Source: Chromatiaceae bacterium
GTDB taxonomy: Bacteria > Pseudomonadota > Gammaproteobacteria > Chromatiales > Chromatiaceae
NCBI GenBank assembly: GCA_024235175.1
Contig: JACKMX010000002.1
Coordinates: forward strand, 1,124,960 to 1,188,959
Length of the DNA: 64,000 bases
Reading direction: 5' to 3'
Part shown: one piece after another, positions 26,140-35,724 of the stretch
How the letters are laid out: every line of letters starts with the position of its first letter
How positions within the stretch are numbered: the first letter of the stretch is position 1
Notes under the pieces: model-generated
What the model saw: the letters and a program-made list of their open reading frames with translations, nothing else
Databases searched by the model: none
What the model was told of the DNA's origin: nothing
Program-made: the position numbers and the translations under genes

Positions 26140-26412
26140 ATGAGCCAACGGGAAGCATTGATCAAACAGCGCCTGACGGAGACCTTCAACCCGGTACAGC
26201 TGGAGCTTCTGGACGAATCCCAGAAACACGCGGGCCACGCCGGTGCACGGGGTGGTGGAGGCCATTTCGTGGTGACTATCGTGAGCCATGCCTTTGCGGG
26301 CAAAACCACCATCCAGCGCCATCGGATGGTTTATGCCGCACTGGGAGAGCTGATGAAAAGCGAGATCCACGCACTCAGCATATCCGCCCGCACCCCGGAT
26401 GAGCTAACCTGA
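26140..26412 (+). CDS. BolA family protein
   Basis: The 90-aa product has the BolA class-II KH-like fold: IKQRLTETFNPVQLELLDES, the conserved His-rich loop HAGHAGARGGGGHF, VVTIVSHAFAGKTTIQRHRMVYAAL and the terminal EIHALSISARTPDE. BolA proteins pair with monothiol glutaredoxins in iron-sulfur trafficking and affect cell shape; the HxxxR segment is present. Its stop overlaps the convergent rsmE end by 9 bp. Confidence 0.92.
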   Translation: MSQREALIKQRLTETFNPVQLELLDESQKHAGHAGARGGGGHFVVTIVSHAFAGKTTIQRHRMVYAALGELMKSEIHALSISARTPDELT

Positions 26413-27129
26413 AAACAGCTTTCCCAACAGCAGAGGCAGTGCCGTCTCCACCCGGTAGATGCGCGCGCCGAGGGAGAAGGGCCGACAGCCGGCGGAGATC
26501 AGCTTCCCGACCTCATAGGGGATGAAGCCGCCTTCCGGCCCGATGCACAACAGCGACTGCCCGGAGAGCGGAAGCCTCAGCCCCAGTTCGCTGAATCCGG
26601 GCGCCGCCGGGTGGGCCAGCAGGGCCAATCCCGAATCGATCAGCCCGGGCAACTCATCCTCCACGAAAGGTTTGAAGCGCCGGCGCAGATGAACCTCCGG
26701 CAGCATTGTATCCCGCGCCTGTTCCAGCCCCAGCAACAGGCTCCCGTGTATCTTCTCAGGATGCAGCCAGGGCGACTGCCAATAGCTCTTCTCGACCCTC
26801 ACCGAGTTGATCAGGTAGAGACGCTTGACGCCCATCTCGGCAACCATACCCAGACAACGCTTCAGCATTTTCGGTCTCGGCAGCGCCAGGATCAGGGTGA
26901 CCGGCAAGGGCGCCGGCGGCGCCTCCTGCAGCGTCAGTGCAAGCGTAACCTCACGCTCTGTCATACGCTCGATGAGCGCGCTGCCGATGCCGCCCTGCAG
27001 CAGGCCGACACGCAATCTATCGCCCTCTCCCGCACGATGTATCTCCCTTATATGGGTCAGCCTGCGATCGGACAGAACCGCTCGGCCGGGCGCGACAAAG
27101 TCATCCTCAAACAGCATCACCAGATTCAT
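26404..27129 (-). CDS. rsmE: 16S rRNA (uracil1498-N3)-methyltransferase
   Basis: The 241-aa product has an N-terminal PUA-like domain (HIREIHRAGEGDRLRVGLL) and a SPOUT trefoil knot ending LLCIGPEGGFIPYEVGKL and SLGARIYRVETALPLLLGKL, the RsmE signature. It methylates N3 of U1498 in 16S rRNA. Length and motifs are standard. Confidence 0.93.
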   Translation of the reverse strand: MNLVMLFEDDFVAPGRAVLSDRRLTHIREIHRAGEGDRLRVGLLQGGIGSALIERMTEREVTLALTLQEAPPAPLPVTLILALPRPKMLKRCLGMVAEMGVKRLYLINSVRVEKSYWQSPWLHPEKIHGSLLLGLEQARDTMLPEVHLRRRFKPFVEDELPGLIDSGLALLAHPAAPGFSELGLRLPLSGQSLLCIGPEGGFIPYEVGKLISAGCRPFSLGARIYRVETALPLLLGKLFSG

Positions 27130-27180
27130 GCAAATCCCACATTGCTTTCCAACCAGGGTGGCGATAGTGTACCGCTACTA

Positions 27181-28059
27181 GTGAAACCATCGATCTCTCT
27201 TATTGGGGCAGGCGCAGCCGGGTGTGCTCTGCTGGTTGCATTGAGCCGCAAGGGGTATCCGGTAGCGGCGATCAGCAGCCGTACTCTGAAATCGACTCGC
27301 CACTGCGCCGAACTGGTTGGCGTGAATCCCACCCCAACCGACAATCCGACCGCTGCCGCTGCCGGTGATATCGTGATAATCGCGACGCCGGACAGTCTGA
27401 TCCGTCCGCTATGCGAAGAGATATCCGGAAAAGGGGGGGTCAGGCAGGGCCAGCTGGTGCTGCACCTCAGCGGCACACTCACTTCCGATGCATTGACGGC
27501 GGCAGCCAAGCGAGGGGCCGACACCTGCGCAATGCACCCGATCCAGACCCTCGCAGCGCCGCTGGAAGGCGCCCGCCTGCTGGAATCGGCGTGGTATTGC
27601 CTGGAAGGAACGGGCCAGGGGATTGAGCGGGCACGCCGGCTGGCGGAAACCCTCTCGGGTCGGGTAATGAGAATCGGTAAATCAGACAAAGCGCTCTACC
27701 ATGCAGCGCTTTGCGTGGCTTCAAACTATCTGGTGGTGCTGGAGAGAGTGGCGGTGGAGATGCTCGCCAAAGCCGGCGTCGATCCGGCCGATGCGCTGCC
27801 AGCCCTTATGCCGCTGATCAGAGGCGCCGCAGACAATCTCTCCGATTGCGGTCTGCCCGATGCATTGACCGGCCCAATCAGCCGCGGGGATACAGAGACA
27901 GTGATGCAGCATCTGCGCGCCCTGGAGGAGAAGTGCGGCGACTATCTCCCGCTGTACAAGGAACTTGGAAGACAGGCCCTGCTCATTGCCACGGAGAAGG
28001 GGAAAATGGCGCCGGGAAGCGCTGCACCCCTACTGGAGATGCTGAAAACTCGCAGTTAA
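27181..28059 (+). CDS. Rossmann-fold protein, DUF2520/NADP oxidoreductase-like
   Basis: The 292-aa product starts with a dinucleotide motif ISLIGAGAAGCALLVALSR and continues with GDIVIIATPD, then LVLHLSGTL and CAMHPIQTLA, typical of the DUF2520 (Rossmann-like plus C-terminal helical domain) family, distantly related to pyrroline-5-carboxylate reductase and ketopantoate reductase. The substrate is unknown. Start chosen at GTG 27181 (divergent from rsmE); the frame extends further but upstream residues are antisense to rsmE. Confidence 0.82.
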   Translation: MKPSISLIGAGAAGCALLVALSRKGYPVAAISSRTLKSTRHCAELVGVNPTPTDNPTAAAAGDIVIIATPDSLIRPLCEEISGKGGVRQGQLVLHLSGTLTSDALTAAAKRGADTCAMHPIQTLAAPLEGARLLESAWYCLEGTGQGIERARRLAETLSGRVMRIGKSDKALYHAALCVASNYLVVLERVAVEMLAKAGVDPADALPALMPLIRGAADNLSDCGLPDALTGPISRGDTETVMQHLRALEEKCGDYLPLYKELGRQALLIATEKGKMAPGSAAPLLEMLKTRS

Positions 28060-28067
28060 GGGGAAGA

Positions 28068-28343
28068 TCAGGCGATCCTGACTCTTACCACCCGCATTAT
28101 TTCAAATCCCATACCCGCCACAATTTCTTCGGCCGGATAGTAGGTCAGATTGACCCTTTGCCCCTGCAGGCTCTTATAACGCTTTTTCCGGCTGTATTTA
28201 AACGGCACTTCACAACCTTCGATCATAATCGTGTTGACTATCCAATCAGCGGCCTCCCGCTGTACGTGCGAGACTACCTTGCGCATCTCCGAATGGACCA
28301 GATCGGGATGCTTCTTCAGCAGCTTTTCGTAATCCGGTTTCAT
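28068..28343 (-). CDS. Conserved hypothetical protein
   Basis: The 91-aa product (from ATG 28343) reads MKPDYEKLLKKHPDLVHSEM, then RREAADWIVNTIMIEGCEVPFKYSRKKRYKSLQ. It has a charged helical N-terminus and a beta-rich C-terminus. No domain name is recognised. It is convergent with the Rossmann protein gene and short enough to be missed, but the composition and frame are gene-like. Confidence 0.6.
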   Translation of the reverse strand: MKPDYEKLLKKHPDLVHSEMRKVVSHVQREAADWIVNTIMIEGCEVPFKYSRKKRYKSLQGQRVNLTYYPAEEIVAGMGFEIMRVVRVRIA

Positions 28344-28493
28344 CACTTCCACTCCACTCCTTATACCCATGTCGGCAGTTTCCCTACAGCGTTTTTCTTC
28401 CAATCCAGCTGCACTATTCCGGAAATTTCAATAATCGTGTCTATACTGTCGATATAGCAGGATCAGAACTAATTTTGAGTGGATGGGGTTGCC

Positions 28494-29513
28494 ATGATTT
28501 CGCTACTTAAACACCTGCTGCAGGGCCAGGGAGAACCACCTTCTTCTATTCCGAATGACGATCTTAACAGCTGTATCGATCTGGCGGTCAAGCAGTTCGA
28601 CAGCCGGCTTTCCGCCATACCGGGTTACCGCAAAAAGCTCAGGACACCGGTGGAAACTGCGCTGCTGTTTCTTGATTCCCTGATCGATCGCATTCCCGGC
28701 CCGATAGAGGTGAGCAAAAGCGCGTACGGCGCAGATCCCAGGGTGCACGCATACTTTGGTTCTTTCGAGCAGATCGAGCATCTGTTCAGCCACTCCCGCA
28801 CTTTTCGTGATTTCAGGCAAAATCCTGCATACTTCGGCCTCTCCCACGGCTATGCGCTGATGATCATGTCACGGCAGCAGAAGCGGCGGCCCGGACACAG
28901 GTTGAACGGAGATAACATCCAGTATGACGTGATGCAGGAGGTGGTTGTTTTTTCCGAGCACCATCTGGCAGCACCTGCAATCAATGAGCGGGATACACGC
29001 AAGGCACTGAGGACCAGAGAGTTTGGGCACCTGGTTTCCGAAGCTGAAAAACGGGTTGCCGGGCACACAGAGCGGAAAGCCGGGCTCCAGCGCCGGCGGA
29101 TACAGCTGCAGATGAAACTGAAATCCCTTGCTGCCGGTGCAGAGCCCGCAGATCCTGCGGAGGAGCCGCCTGAATTCGCAGGGCAGACCGCTGCCTCGCT
29201 CAGCCAACAGCTGCGTGATACCGAGACGGAGATCAGCAAAGCCTCACAGAGTTTTAAAACAATCAACGACTACCTGGACCTGCTGGCCGAAGTGATTGGC
29301 AATCCGGCCGAATGCTGCAGCCTGTCAATCCAGAGCGATTACCTTAATCGCGCCAACGTCATGGTTGAAGAAGGATCGGGGAATGAAATCCCCTATGCTG
29401 AGATCCGTATCGGGGAGACCCGGCATCATTGGGTAATCGTCAAGTATCCGTTGAGTGAAGCAGTGGAGCAAAGCAGCACCGCAGATCTGTTTCACGCGGT
29501 TTACGACAACTGA
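28494..29513 (+). CDS. Hypothetical protein with coiled-coil middle
   Basis: The 339-aa product has no signal peptide. Residues ~60-150 include SLIDRIPGPIEVSKSAYGADPRVHAYFGSFEQI; the middle (~165-245) is a charged coiled coil (AEKRVAGHTERKAGLQRRR, LRDTETEISKASQ); and the end is a compact alpha/beta segment with ETRHHWVIVKYPLSEAVE. No family was recognised. Start ATG 28494 has a GGATGGGG ribosome site; a GTG 15 bases earlier is possible. Confidence 0.75.
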   Translation: MISLLKHLLQGQGEPPSSIPNDDLNSCIDLAVKQFDSRLSAIPGYRKKLRTPVETALLFLDSLIDRIPGPIEVSKSAYGADPRVHAYFGSFEQIEHLFSHSRTFRDFRQNPAYFGLSHGYALMIMSRQQKRRPGHRLNGDNIQYDVMQEVVVFSEHHLAAPAINERDTRKALRTREFGHLVSEAEKRVAGHTERKAGLQRRRIQLQMKLKSLAAGAEPADPAEEPPEFAGQTAASLSQQLRDTETEISKASQSFKTINDYLDLLAEVIGNPAECCSLSIQSDYLNRANVMVEEGSGNEIPYAEIRIGETRHHWVIVKYPLSEAVEQSSTADLFHAVYDN

Positions 29514-29674
29514 AGCTGCAATGGCCTGTCCGACTGCCAGGAGCTTCAACCGGAAGTCCTTAAAATTCACAGGGATTTGGTTTTTAAATCCACTCTATAC
29601 TCCAATGCTGCCGGCAGAGCGTTTAACCCGTAAAGCTGTTTACCCAATGCTGTTCCGACAAAAGGAGTTTGACC

Positions 29675-30097
29675 ATGTTGCTAAAACAATTATCTGCGAT
29701 ATCCCTGGCCTCATTTATACTGGCGGGCACGGTAGCCTCCGCCACACCCGCCCCTGAAGGCGCAGCCGCCTATATCATTTCACCGGCGGATGGCGCGGAG
29801 GTAACCAGCCCGGTCACGGTCAGGTTCGGACTCAGGGGGATAGGCGTCGCCCCGGCGGGAACGGAGAATCCCAAGACGGGCCATCACCATCTGCTGATCG
29901 ATGCGGAGAGTTTGCCGGATCCGGAAATGCCGATACCCTCGGACGCCAACCATAAACACTTCGGCGGTGGCCAGACTGAAGTCACCATCGATCTGCCACC
30001 GGGCAGCCATACGCTGCAGCTGCTGGTGGGGGATTTGGCGCACATACCACACCAGCCGCCGATCCATTCGGAAAAAATTACCATCATGGTCAAGTGA
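29675..30097 (+). CDS. DUF4399 domain periplasmic protein
   Basis: The 140-aa product has a signal peptide (AISLASFILAGTVASATPA) followed by YIISPADGAEVTSPVTVRFGLRG, the conserved TGHHHLLID and HFGGGQTEVTIDLPPGSHTLQLLVGD. This is the DUF4399 fold, often found near c-type cytochrome or copper proteins; the histidine-rich HHH suggests metal binding, but this is inference. An AAAGGAG lies 9 bases upstream of the ATG. Confidence 0.88.
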   Translation: MLLKQLSAISLASFILAGTVASATPAPEGAAAYIISPADGAEVTSPVTVRFGLRGIGVAPAGTENPKTGHHHLLIDAESLPDPEMPIPSDANHKHFGGGQTEVTIDLPPGSHTLQLLVGDLAHIPHQPPIHSEKITIMVK

Positions 30098-30110
30098 AAC
30101 TGCGCCCGGA

Positions 30111-31481
30111 TCAACGGATGATTCTGTAGCAGGGACGGTAATCCTTACCCGACAGTTTCATCCGGTTCTGGGCGACGAATGAAGCCAGCAGATCATCCAT
30201 CCCCTCCATGATCTGCTGCTCTCCGCGGATTTCGAATGGACCGTGCCGTTCGATGGCGCGGATTCCCTCATCCTTTACGTTGCCGGCGACAACGCCGGAA
30301 AAGGCCCGGCGCAGATTCGCCGCGAGCAGATGGCCCGGCAGATCCCGGCTCAGCACGATGGCACGCATATTCTCGTGCGTCGGAAAAAACGGCGTCTGAA
30401 ACTCCGCATCTATGTGCAGCCGCCAGTTGAAATAGTAGGCGTCATTGGTCTCCTTACGGAACCAGCGTACCCCCCTGATGCCCATTTTCAGCTGCAGCGC
30501 CACCTCCACCGGATCGTTGACGATAATCCTGTAGCGGCTCTGGGCCTCTGCACCCAGGGTGGACCCAACGAACCGGTCGATCTGGCGGAAATATTCCGAC
30601 GAACTCTCAGGACCCGTAAATACCAGTGGAAAAGGAATGTCGGCGTTGTCCGGATGCAGCAGTATACCCAGCAGATAGAGTATCTCCTCGGCTGTACCCA
30701 CACCGCCCGGAAACACCACCACACCGTGGCCGGTACGTACGAATGCCTCCAGGCGCTTTTCGATGTCAGGCATGATCACCAGATCGTTGACGATCGGATT
30801 GGGTGCTTCGGCGGCAATGATTCCCGGTTCGGTTATGCCCAGGTACTGACCACCGATGATGCGCTGTTTGGCATGGCCGATGGCGGCCCCCTTCATGGGA
30901 CCCTTCATCGCTCCCGGCCCGCAACCTGTGCAGATATCCAACCCACGCAGACCCAGTTGATAGCCAACCTCCTTGGTGTAGTCGTACTCCTCCCGGGTGA
31001 TCGAGTGGCCGCCCCAACAGACAACCCGATTGGGATCGATGCGCGGACGCAGAATGTCGGCATTACGCAGGATATGAAAAACCGCGTTGGTCACACCGGC
31101 GGAATCATTCAGATCAAAGTTCGGATTGCCATTGATCTCATCACTCACATAGATGACATCACGCAGCACCGAAAAGAGATGTTCGTTGATGCCCTTGATC
31201 ATCGTCCCATCGACAAATGCGACGGCCGGCGCATTCGTAACCCTCAGCTTGATCCCGCGCTCCTCCTGAACAACGCGGATATCGAAGCCGGGGTAACGCT
31301 CCAGTAGCTCCTTGCCGTCGTCCAGATAGCTGCCGCTGCTGAGAACTGCCAGAGAACAGTTGCGAAAAATATTGTAAAGGCCCCCCTGGGTGTGATCCAG
31401 CAGCTTGCTCACCTCCAGCTTGGAGAGTATGTCCAGATGGCCATGCGGAGTTATCAGTGCATCGATGACGTCGTAATTCAT
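30111..31481 (-). CDS. ppnN: Pyrimidine/purine nucleotide 5'-monophosphate nucleosidase (LOG family)
   Basis: PpnN hydrolyses nucleoside monophosphates to base and ribose 5-phosphate and is allosterically controlled by (p)ppGpp in E. coli. The 456-aa product has an N-terminal DUF4478-like region, the LOG-domain motifs CWGGHSI and TGCGPGAMKGPMKGA, the phosphate-binding VVFPGGVGTAEEIL, and the C-terminal extension found only in PpnN. Length matches the E. coli protein (454 aa). Confidence 0.93.
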   Translation of the reverse strand: MNYDVIDALITPHGHLDILSKLEVSKLLDHTQGGLYNIFRNCSLAVLSSGSYLDDGKELLERYPGFDIRVVQEERGIKLRVTNAPAVAFVDGTMIKGINEHLFSVLRDVIYVSDEINGNPNFDLNDSAGVTNAVFHILRNADILRPRIDPNRVVCWGGHSITREEYDYTKEVGYQLGLRGLDICTGCGPGAMKGPMKGAAIGHAKQRIIGGQYLGITEPGIIAAEAPNPIVNDLVIMPDIEKRLEAFVRTGHGVVVFPGGVGTAEEILYLLGILLHPDNADIPFPLVFTGPESSSEYFRQIDRFVGSTLGAEAQSRYRIIVNDPVEVALQLKMGIRGVRWFRKETNDAYYFNWRLHIDAEFQTPFFPTHENMRAIVLSRDLPGHLLAANLRRAFSGVVAGNVKDEGIRAIERHGPFEIRGEQQIMEGMDDLLASFVAQNRMKLSGKDYRPCYRIIR

Positions 31482-31493
31482 ATCAGGGCCTTG

Positions 31494-32720
31494 TTATCCG
31501 GCCTCCACGCCCTGCCTTGAGAGGCGCGCCAGCGGGCGCTCATTGATCGGCAGATGAATCGCCGCGGCAAGCAGACCGAGTACCACGCCTGCCCACCAGA
31601 CCGAATCGTAGGTGCCGGTCGAATCGTACAGATAGCCACCCAGCCAGACACCGAGAAAACTGCCCACCTGGTGACTGAAAAAGACGATACCGAACAGCGT
31701 AGCCAGGTAACGCAAACCAAAAACCTGACCGACGATACCGGTGGTCAGGGGCACGGTGGAGAGCCAGAGTATCCCCATCGCAGCGGCAAAAAGGTAGATG
31801 GTCAACTCACTCTTGGGCGCCAGCAGCAGGGCCGTAATTGCAATGGCGCGCAGCAGATAGATCCAGCTCAGGCTCAACTTCTTGCTCCGGTGCTGGCCGA
31901 TCCAGCCGGAACCCAGCGAACCCAGGATATTGAACAACCCGATCAGGGCCAGCGAGGCGGCACCGACCTGGGGAGCCAGGCCGATATCCTTGATATAGGA
32001 GGGGAAGTGTACCGTGATAAAAGCGACATGAAAGCCACAAACGAAAAATCCCAGTGTCAGCATCACGTATCCGGAGTGAGATGAAGCCTCGCGCAGCGCC
32101 TGGGAGAGCGTCTGCTGTGACGCCATCTCCCCAGCTCCGCTCTCCGTATGCGGGATCAGGCCGGCCAACGGTATGATCAACAACGCAAAACCGGCCAGGA
32201 TCAATAGCGCCGAGTGCCAGCCGTAAAGGGTAATGAAAGATTGGCCCATGGGGGAGAAGAGGACCTGGCCGAGTGATCCCGCCGCGGTGCCCAGACCCAA
32301 TGCGAGTGAACGCTTGTGCGGGCCCACCACCTTGGCGATGGCTGACAGCGCGATGGCAAAACCGGTAAAGGCAACACCGATGCCAGCCAAAACGCCCCCG
32401 CTAAGGTACAACATCAGGCTGCTCTCCGCCTCCGCCATACCGTAAATTCCGGCCCAGTAGGCAAGGGCGCCAAATACCAGAACGCTGGTCGAACCGCGGC
32501 GGTCGGCAATCATTCCGGCCAGCGGCACACCTATGCCCCACAACAGGTTTTGTATGGCCATGGCCAGCGCGAACGTCTCGCGCCCCCAGCCTTTGGCCAG
32601 TGTCATGGGATCGAGAAACAGACCCAGCGATGAACGAATGCCGAATCCGATCATTGCGATGAAACAGCCGCCGAGAATGATCGCCGTCGGATCGCGCCAC
32701 CAGGGCCGGATCATGGTCAT
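31494..32720 (-). CDS. MFS transporter
   Basis: The 408-aa polytopic protein has twelve predicted helices, the loop 2-3 signature GMIADRRGSTSVLVFGALAY and a symmetrical later copy GSGWIGQHRSKKLSL. Overall it resembles the oxalate/formate or monocarboxylate branch (LGLFLDPMTLAKGWGRE). Substrate cannot be assigned. The start is taken at ATG 32720; the longer frame from 32786 overlaps the upstream fpr end. It forms a unit with fpr (52 bp upstream). Confidence 0.85.
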   Translation of the reverse strand: MTMIRPWWRDPTAIILGGCFIAMIGFGIRSSLGLFLDPMTLAKGWGRETFALAMAIQNLLWGIGVPLAGMIADRRGSTSVLVFGALAYWAGIYGMAEAESSLMLYLSGGVLAGIGVAFTGFAIALSAIAKVVGPHKRSLALGLGTAAGSLGQVLFSPMGQSFITLYGWHSALLILAGFALLIIPLAGLIPHTESGAGEMASQQTLSQALREASSHSGYVMLTLGFFVCGFHVAFITVHFPSYIKDIGLAPQVGAASLALIGLFNILGSLGSGWIGQHRSKKLSLSWIYLLRAIAITALLLAPKSELTIYLFAAAMGILWLSTVPLTTGIVGQVFGLRYLATLFGIVFFSHQVGSFLGVWLGGYLYDSTGTYDSVWWAGVVLGLLAAAIHLPINERPLARLSRQGVEAG

Positions 32721-32772
32721 CCTAGAATCCTCAGTTGGACGTGGTGCAGCGTGGAAGATATGAAATCTGCCG

Positions 32773-33546
32773 TCAGCTCTCGACAAATGCGCGTTCGATC
32801 ACATAGTGACCCACGACTCCGCGGTGCGATTCTGTAAAGCCATGCTCATCGAGTATCGCACAGGCATCCTTGAGCATAGAAGGACTGCCGCAGATCATGA
32901 AGCGGTCATTTTCGATATCGAACGGCCGCATGCCAATATCTCGGAAAAGCTTTCCGCTGCGCATCAGATCCGTGAGTCTGCCATTGGTGTCAAACGGCTC
33001 GCGCGTGACGCTGGGGTAGTAGGTCAGCTTATCGCGCACCTGATCGCCGAAATATTCATTGCCTGGGAGCTCCTCGGTGATGGTCCGGGCGTATGCCAGC
33101 TCGGACTTGTAACGCACCCCGTGGGTCAACACGATACGCTCGAAACGCTCATAAATCTCCGGATCCTTGATGATGCTCATGAACGGGGCAAGGCCGGTTC
33201 CGGTAGCGATCAGATAGAGGTTGCGACCCGGCAGCAGATTGTCCACGATCAACGTCCCGGTCGGTTTGCGGCTCAACAACAGCTCATCACCCACCTTAAG
33301 GTGCTGCAACCGTGAAGTGAGCGGGCCATCGGGTACCTTGATGCTGAAAAATTCCAGCTCCTCCTCATAATTCGCGCTGACGATACTGTAGGCGCGCATC
33401 AGCGGGCGCCCGTCCAGCTTCAGCCCAATCATCGTGAAATGGCCGTTGTGAAAACGGAAGGAGGGATCGCGGCTGGTCTTGAAGCTGAACAGGTTTTCGT
33501 CCCAGTGATGGACTTCGGTGACGCGCTCTGTGGTCAGGTTACTCAT
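32773..33546 (-). CDS. fpr: Ferredoxin(flavodoxin)-NADP(+) reductase
   Basis: The 257-aa product has the FAD-binding RAYSIVSANYEEELEFFSIK (RxYS motif), the FAD/phosphate region PDGPLTSRLQHLKVGDEL, the NADP-binding ATGTGLAPFMSIIKD, and the terminal GHYVIERAFVES characteristic of the subclass with a C-terminal extension. It supplies electrons to ferredoxin-dependent enzymes or oxidative-stress responses. Confidence 0.92.
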   Translation of the reverse strand: MSNLTTERVTEVHHWDENLFSFKTSRDPSFRFHNGHFTMIGLKLDGRPLMRAYSIVSANYEEELEFFSIKVPDGPLTSRLQHLKVGDELLLSRKPTGTLIVDNLLPGRNLYLIATGTGLAPFMSIIKDPEIYERFERIVLTHGVRYKSELAYARTITEELPGNEYFGDQVRDKLTYYPSVTREPFDTNGRLTDLMRSGKLFRDIGMRPFDIENDRFMICGSPSMLKDACAILDEHGFTESHRGVVGHYVIERAFVES

Positions 33547-33755
33547 TGGTTTACGGCTGTAAAATCTCTATGACTGAATTGGTTCACAAGCTAAATTAAT
33601 TCCGCAGTAAATTGCAGAGAAATTATATCAGTTTTATGTCCAAATTGAATGTAGATATTCGGAAACTTCTAAGGATGGGTTATATCCCGCGTCGGCCGGG
33701 GCCCTTTTCGTAAACTTAGCGCAGATAATATGGGAAGGAAAGGAGTGTATTCACG

Positions 33756-35723
33756 CTAGGGGATTTTTACTATCTCCTGAAGCATCTCCTGCAATTCCGA
33801 AGACTGGTAAGGTTTTACCACAACACCCTTAAACCCAAAGTGTGCATAATTTGCCATTATCGGATCCGTCGCATAACCGCTCGATATCACGATTTTTGCG
33901 TCAGGGTTTATTTTCAGGATCTCCTTTGCCGTCTCCTTCCCCCCCATTCCACCAGGCACGGTCAGGTCCACAATGACAATATCGTAAGATTTGCAGTTCT
34001 CATAAGCGGCACGATATTTCTCCACCGCCTCCTGACCATCGGCAGCAAGTGAAACACTGTGTCCCAACATAGTGAGCAACTCCCCTATCATCTCCCTGAA
34101 AAATTCATTGTCGTCCATGACCAATATCCGCATTGCGGCGATGCTCTCCTTACTAACTTCGATTCCCGTTTCATCCTGGATGGTTTCATCATCCGCCAAA
34201 GTCGCCGGGAGGTAGATATGAAAGGTTGTGCCCTTATTCAACTTTGAGTTAGCCGATATCCGTCCATTGTGCTTGCTGATGATCGAATAGGTGGTGGCCA
34301 GCCCCAATCCGCTGCCGTTCTGCTTGGTTGTAAAGTAAGGGTCGAATATCCGATCAAGATTCTCGCGGGGAATTCCTATCCCCTCATCCTGCACCGTGAT
34401 GTGCACGAATCTTCCTTCGATGGTTGCTGCGTTTTCAACGGAAATGGTTAAGGTGCCCCCATTCGGCATCGCCTGTTTGGCATTAATAGTCAGATTACTG
34501 ATGACCTGATTCAACTGCCCTTTGTCTGCTTCCACCGGCCACAGATCTGTGTCAATCCTGCTCTGTAAATCGATTTCGCCTCCTCTGAGCGAGAATCGCG
34601 CAGCATCCATCACTACCTCTTCGACGGCAATAATCTCTTTTATCGGCGCCCCACCCTTGGAGAATGTAAGCAGTTGCCTGGTCAAATTGGTTGCCTGATC
34701 CAGAGAACGCCCAGCAGTTTCAAGCAGATCGTACGACTTACTGCCTGGAGAGAGGTGCTTTTTTGCCAGCTCGATGTTACCGAAGAGTGCGGCAAGCATA
34801 TTGTTGAAGTCGTGTGCAATACCGCCTGCAAGTGTTCCCAGAGATTCGAGCTTGATAACCTTCAGCAACTCCTGCTCGGTTTTCAGTTTTTCCGAAATGT
34901 CTCTGAACACGATCACTACACCGGTAACGACACCCTTACCATCCATTACGGGTGAGCCCGTATATCCGATCTGATGTTTTGCGCCATTTTTGGCAACAAG
35001 AAATAAACCTTCGTCCCGCTCCAACGATTCGCCCGCCTGCAGCACCAGGAGACATGGATTCTCGATGATCTCCCCGAATTGCCCTCCAATAAGGCGGAAA
35101 ACATCCGTGAACGGCTCCCCCAGAGCCTCCTCCTGGCTCCACCCGGTCAGCAACTCCGCTTGTTTGTTGATCTGTACGATAAAGCCACTGATATCGGTGG
35201 AAATCACCGCGTCACCAATTGAGTTCAGGGTGATTCGAAGATTCTCCTCGCTGAGCCGTAATGCCGCTTCCGCCTGTTCGCGCTCCCTGATCTCCAGCTC
35301 GAGATCCCTGGTGCGCTCTACGACCCGGCTTTCCAACTCAGCCATTATGGAATCGTTCAGACGTCGTTGGCGGCGTTCTTCGAAAACAACGCCCAGCATA
35401 TTGCACAGGTTGTCGATAAAAGGGATATAGGGCGAAAAAGCATCCTTATCGGAGAGGCGAAACAGCAACCTGCCATGTAAATGCTCTTTTCGCTTTATCA
35501 AAAAGCTGTACAGACCGCCTTCTTCCTGCTCGATCGATAAATATTGCCTGTCGATTTTGCCCCGATAGACACAATAATCGGCATTATGCACACCGGGAAC
35601 CTCCCGCAGCCCCTGGCAAACAAAGCTTAGAACCTTCTCTTTATCGGGCAGGTGGGCCACCATACCCTCGATTAACGCAATCTGCCCCAGGGTTACCGCT
35701 GATATGGTGTCTGGCGCCTGCAT
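33756..35723 (-). CDS. Hybrid sensor histidine kinase (PAS-HisKA-HATPase-REC)
   Basis: The 655-aa soluble protein contains a GAF-like N-terminal region (~15-120), a coiled coil with ESRVVERTRDLELEIRERE, a PAS domain (~150-275, DAVISTDISGFIVQINKQA), HisKA with the H box GGIAHDFNNMLA (His304), HATPase with NLTINAKQAMPNGG, then DEGIGIPRENLDRIFDPYF and GSGLGLAT, and a C-terminal receiver with the acceptor Asp586 in DIVIVDLTVPGG. No transmembrane helix. It follows the MEDS gene by 1 bp, so the two are co-translated; MEDS probably provides the ligand-binding input. Confidence 0.92.
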   Translation of the reverse strand: MQAPDTISAVTLGQIALIEGMVAHLPDKEKVLSFVCQGLREVPGVHNADYCVYRGKIDRQYLSIEQEEGGLYSFLIKRKEHLHGRLLFRLSDKDAFSPYIPFIDNLCNMLGVVFEERRQRRLNDSIMAELESRVVERTRDLELEIREREQAEAALRLSEENLRITLNSIGDAVISTDISGFIVQINKQAELLTGWSQEEALGEPFTDVFRLIGGQFGEIIENPCLLVLQAGESLERDEGLFLVAKNGAKHQIGYTGSPVMDGKGVVTGVVIVFRDISEKLKTEQELLKVIKLESLGTLAGGIAHDFNNMLAALFGNIELAKKHLSPGSKSYDLLETAGRSLDQATNLTRQLLTFSKGGAPIKEIIAVEEVVMDAARFSLRGGEIDLQSRIDTDLWPVEADKGQLNQVISNLTINAKQAMPNGGTLTISVENAATIEGRFVHITVQDEGIGIPRENLDRIFDPYFTTKQNGSGLGLATTYSIISKHNGRISANSKLNKGTTFHIYLPATLADDETIQDETGIEVSKESIAAMRILVMDDNEFFREMIGELLTMLGHSVSLAADGQEAVEKYRAAYENCKSYDIVIVDLTVPGGMGGKETAKEILKINPDAKIVISSGYATDPIMANYAHFGFKGVVVKPYQSSELQEMLQEIVKIP

Positions 35724-35724
35724 C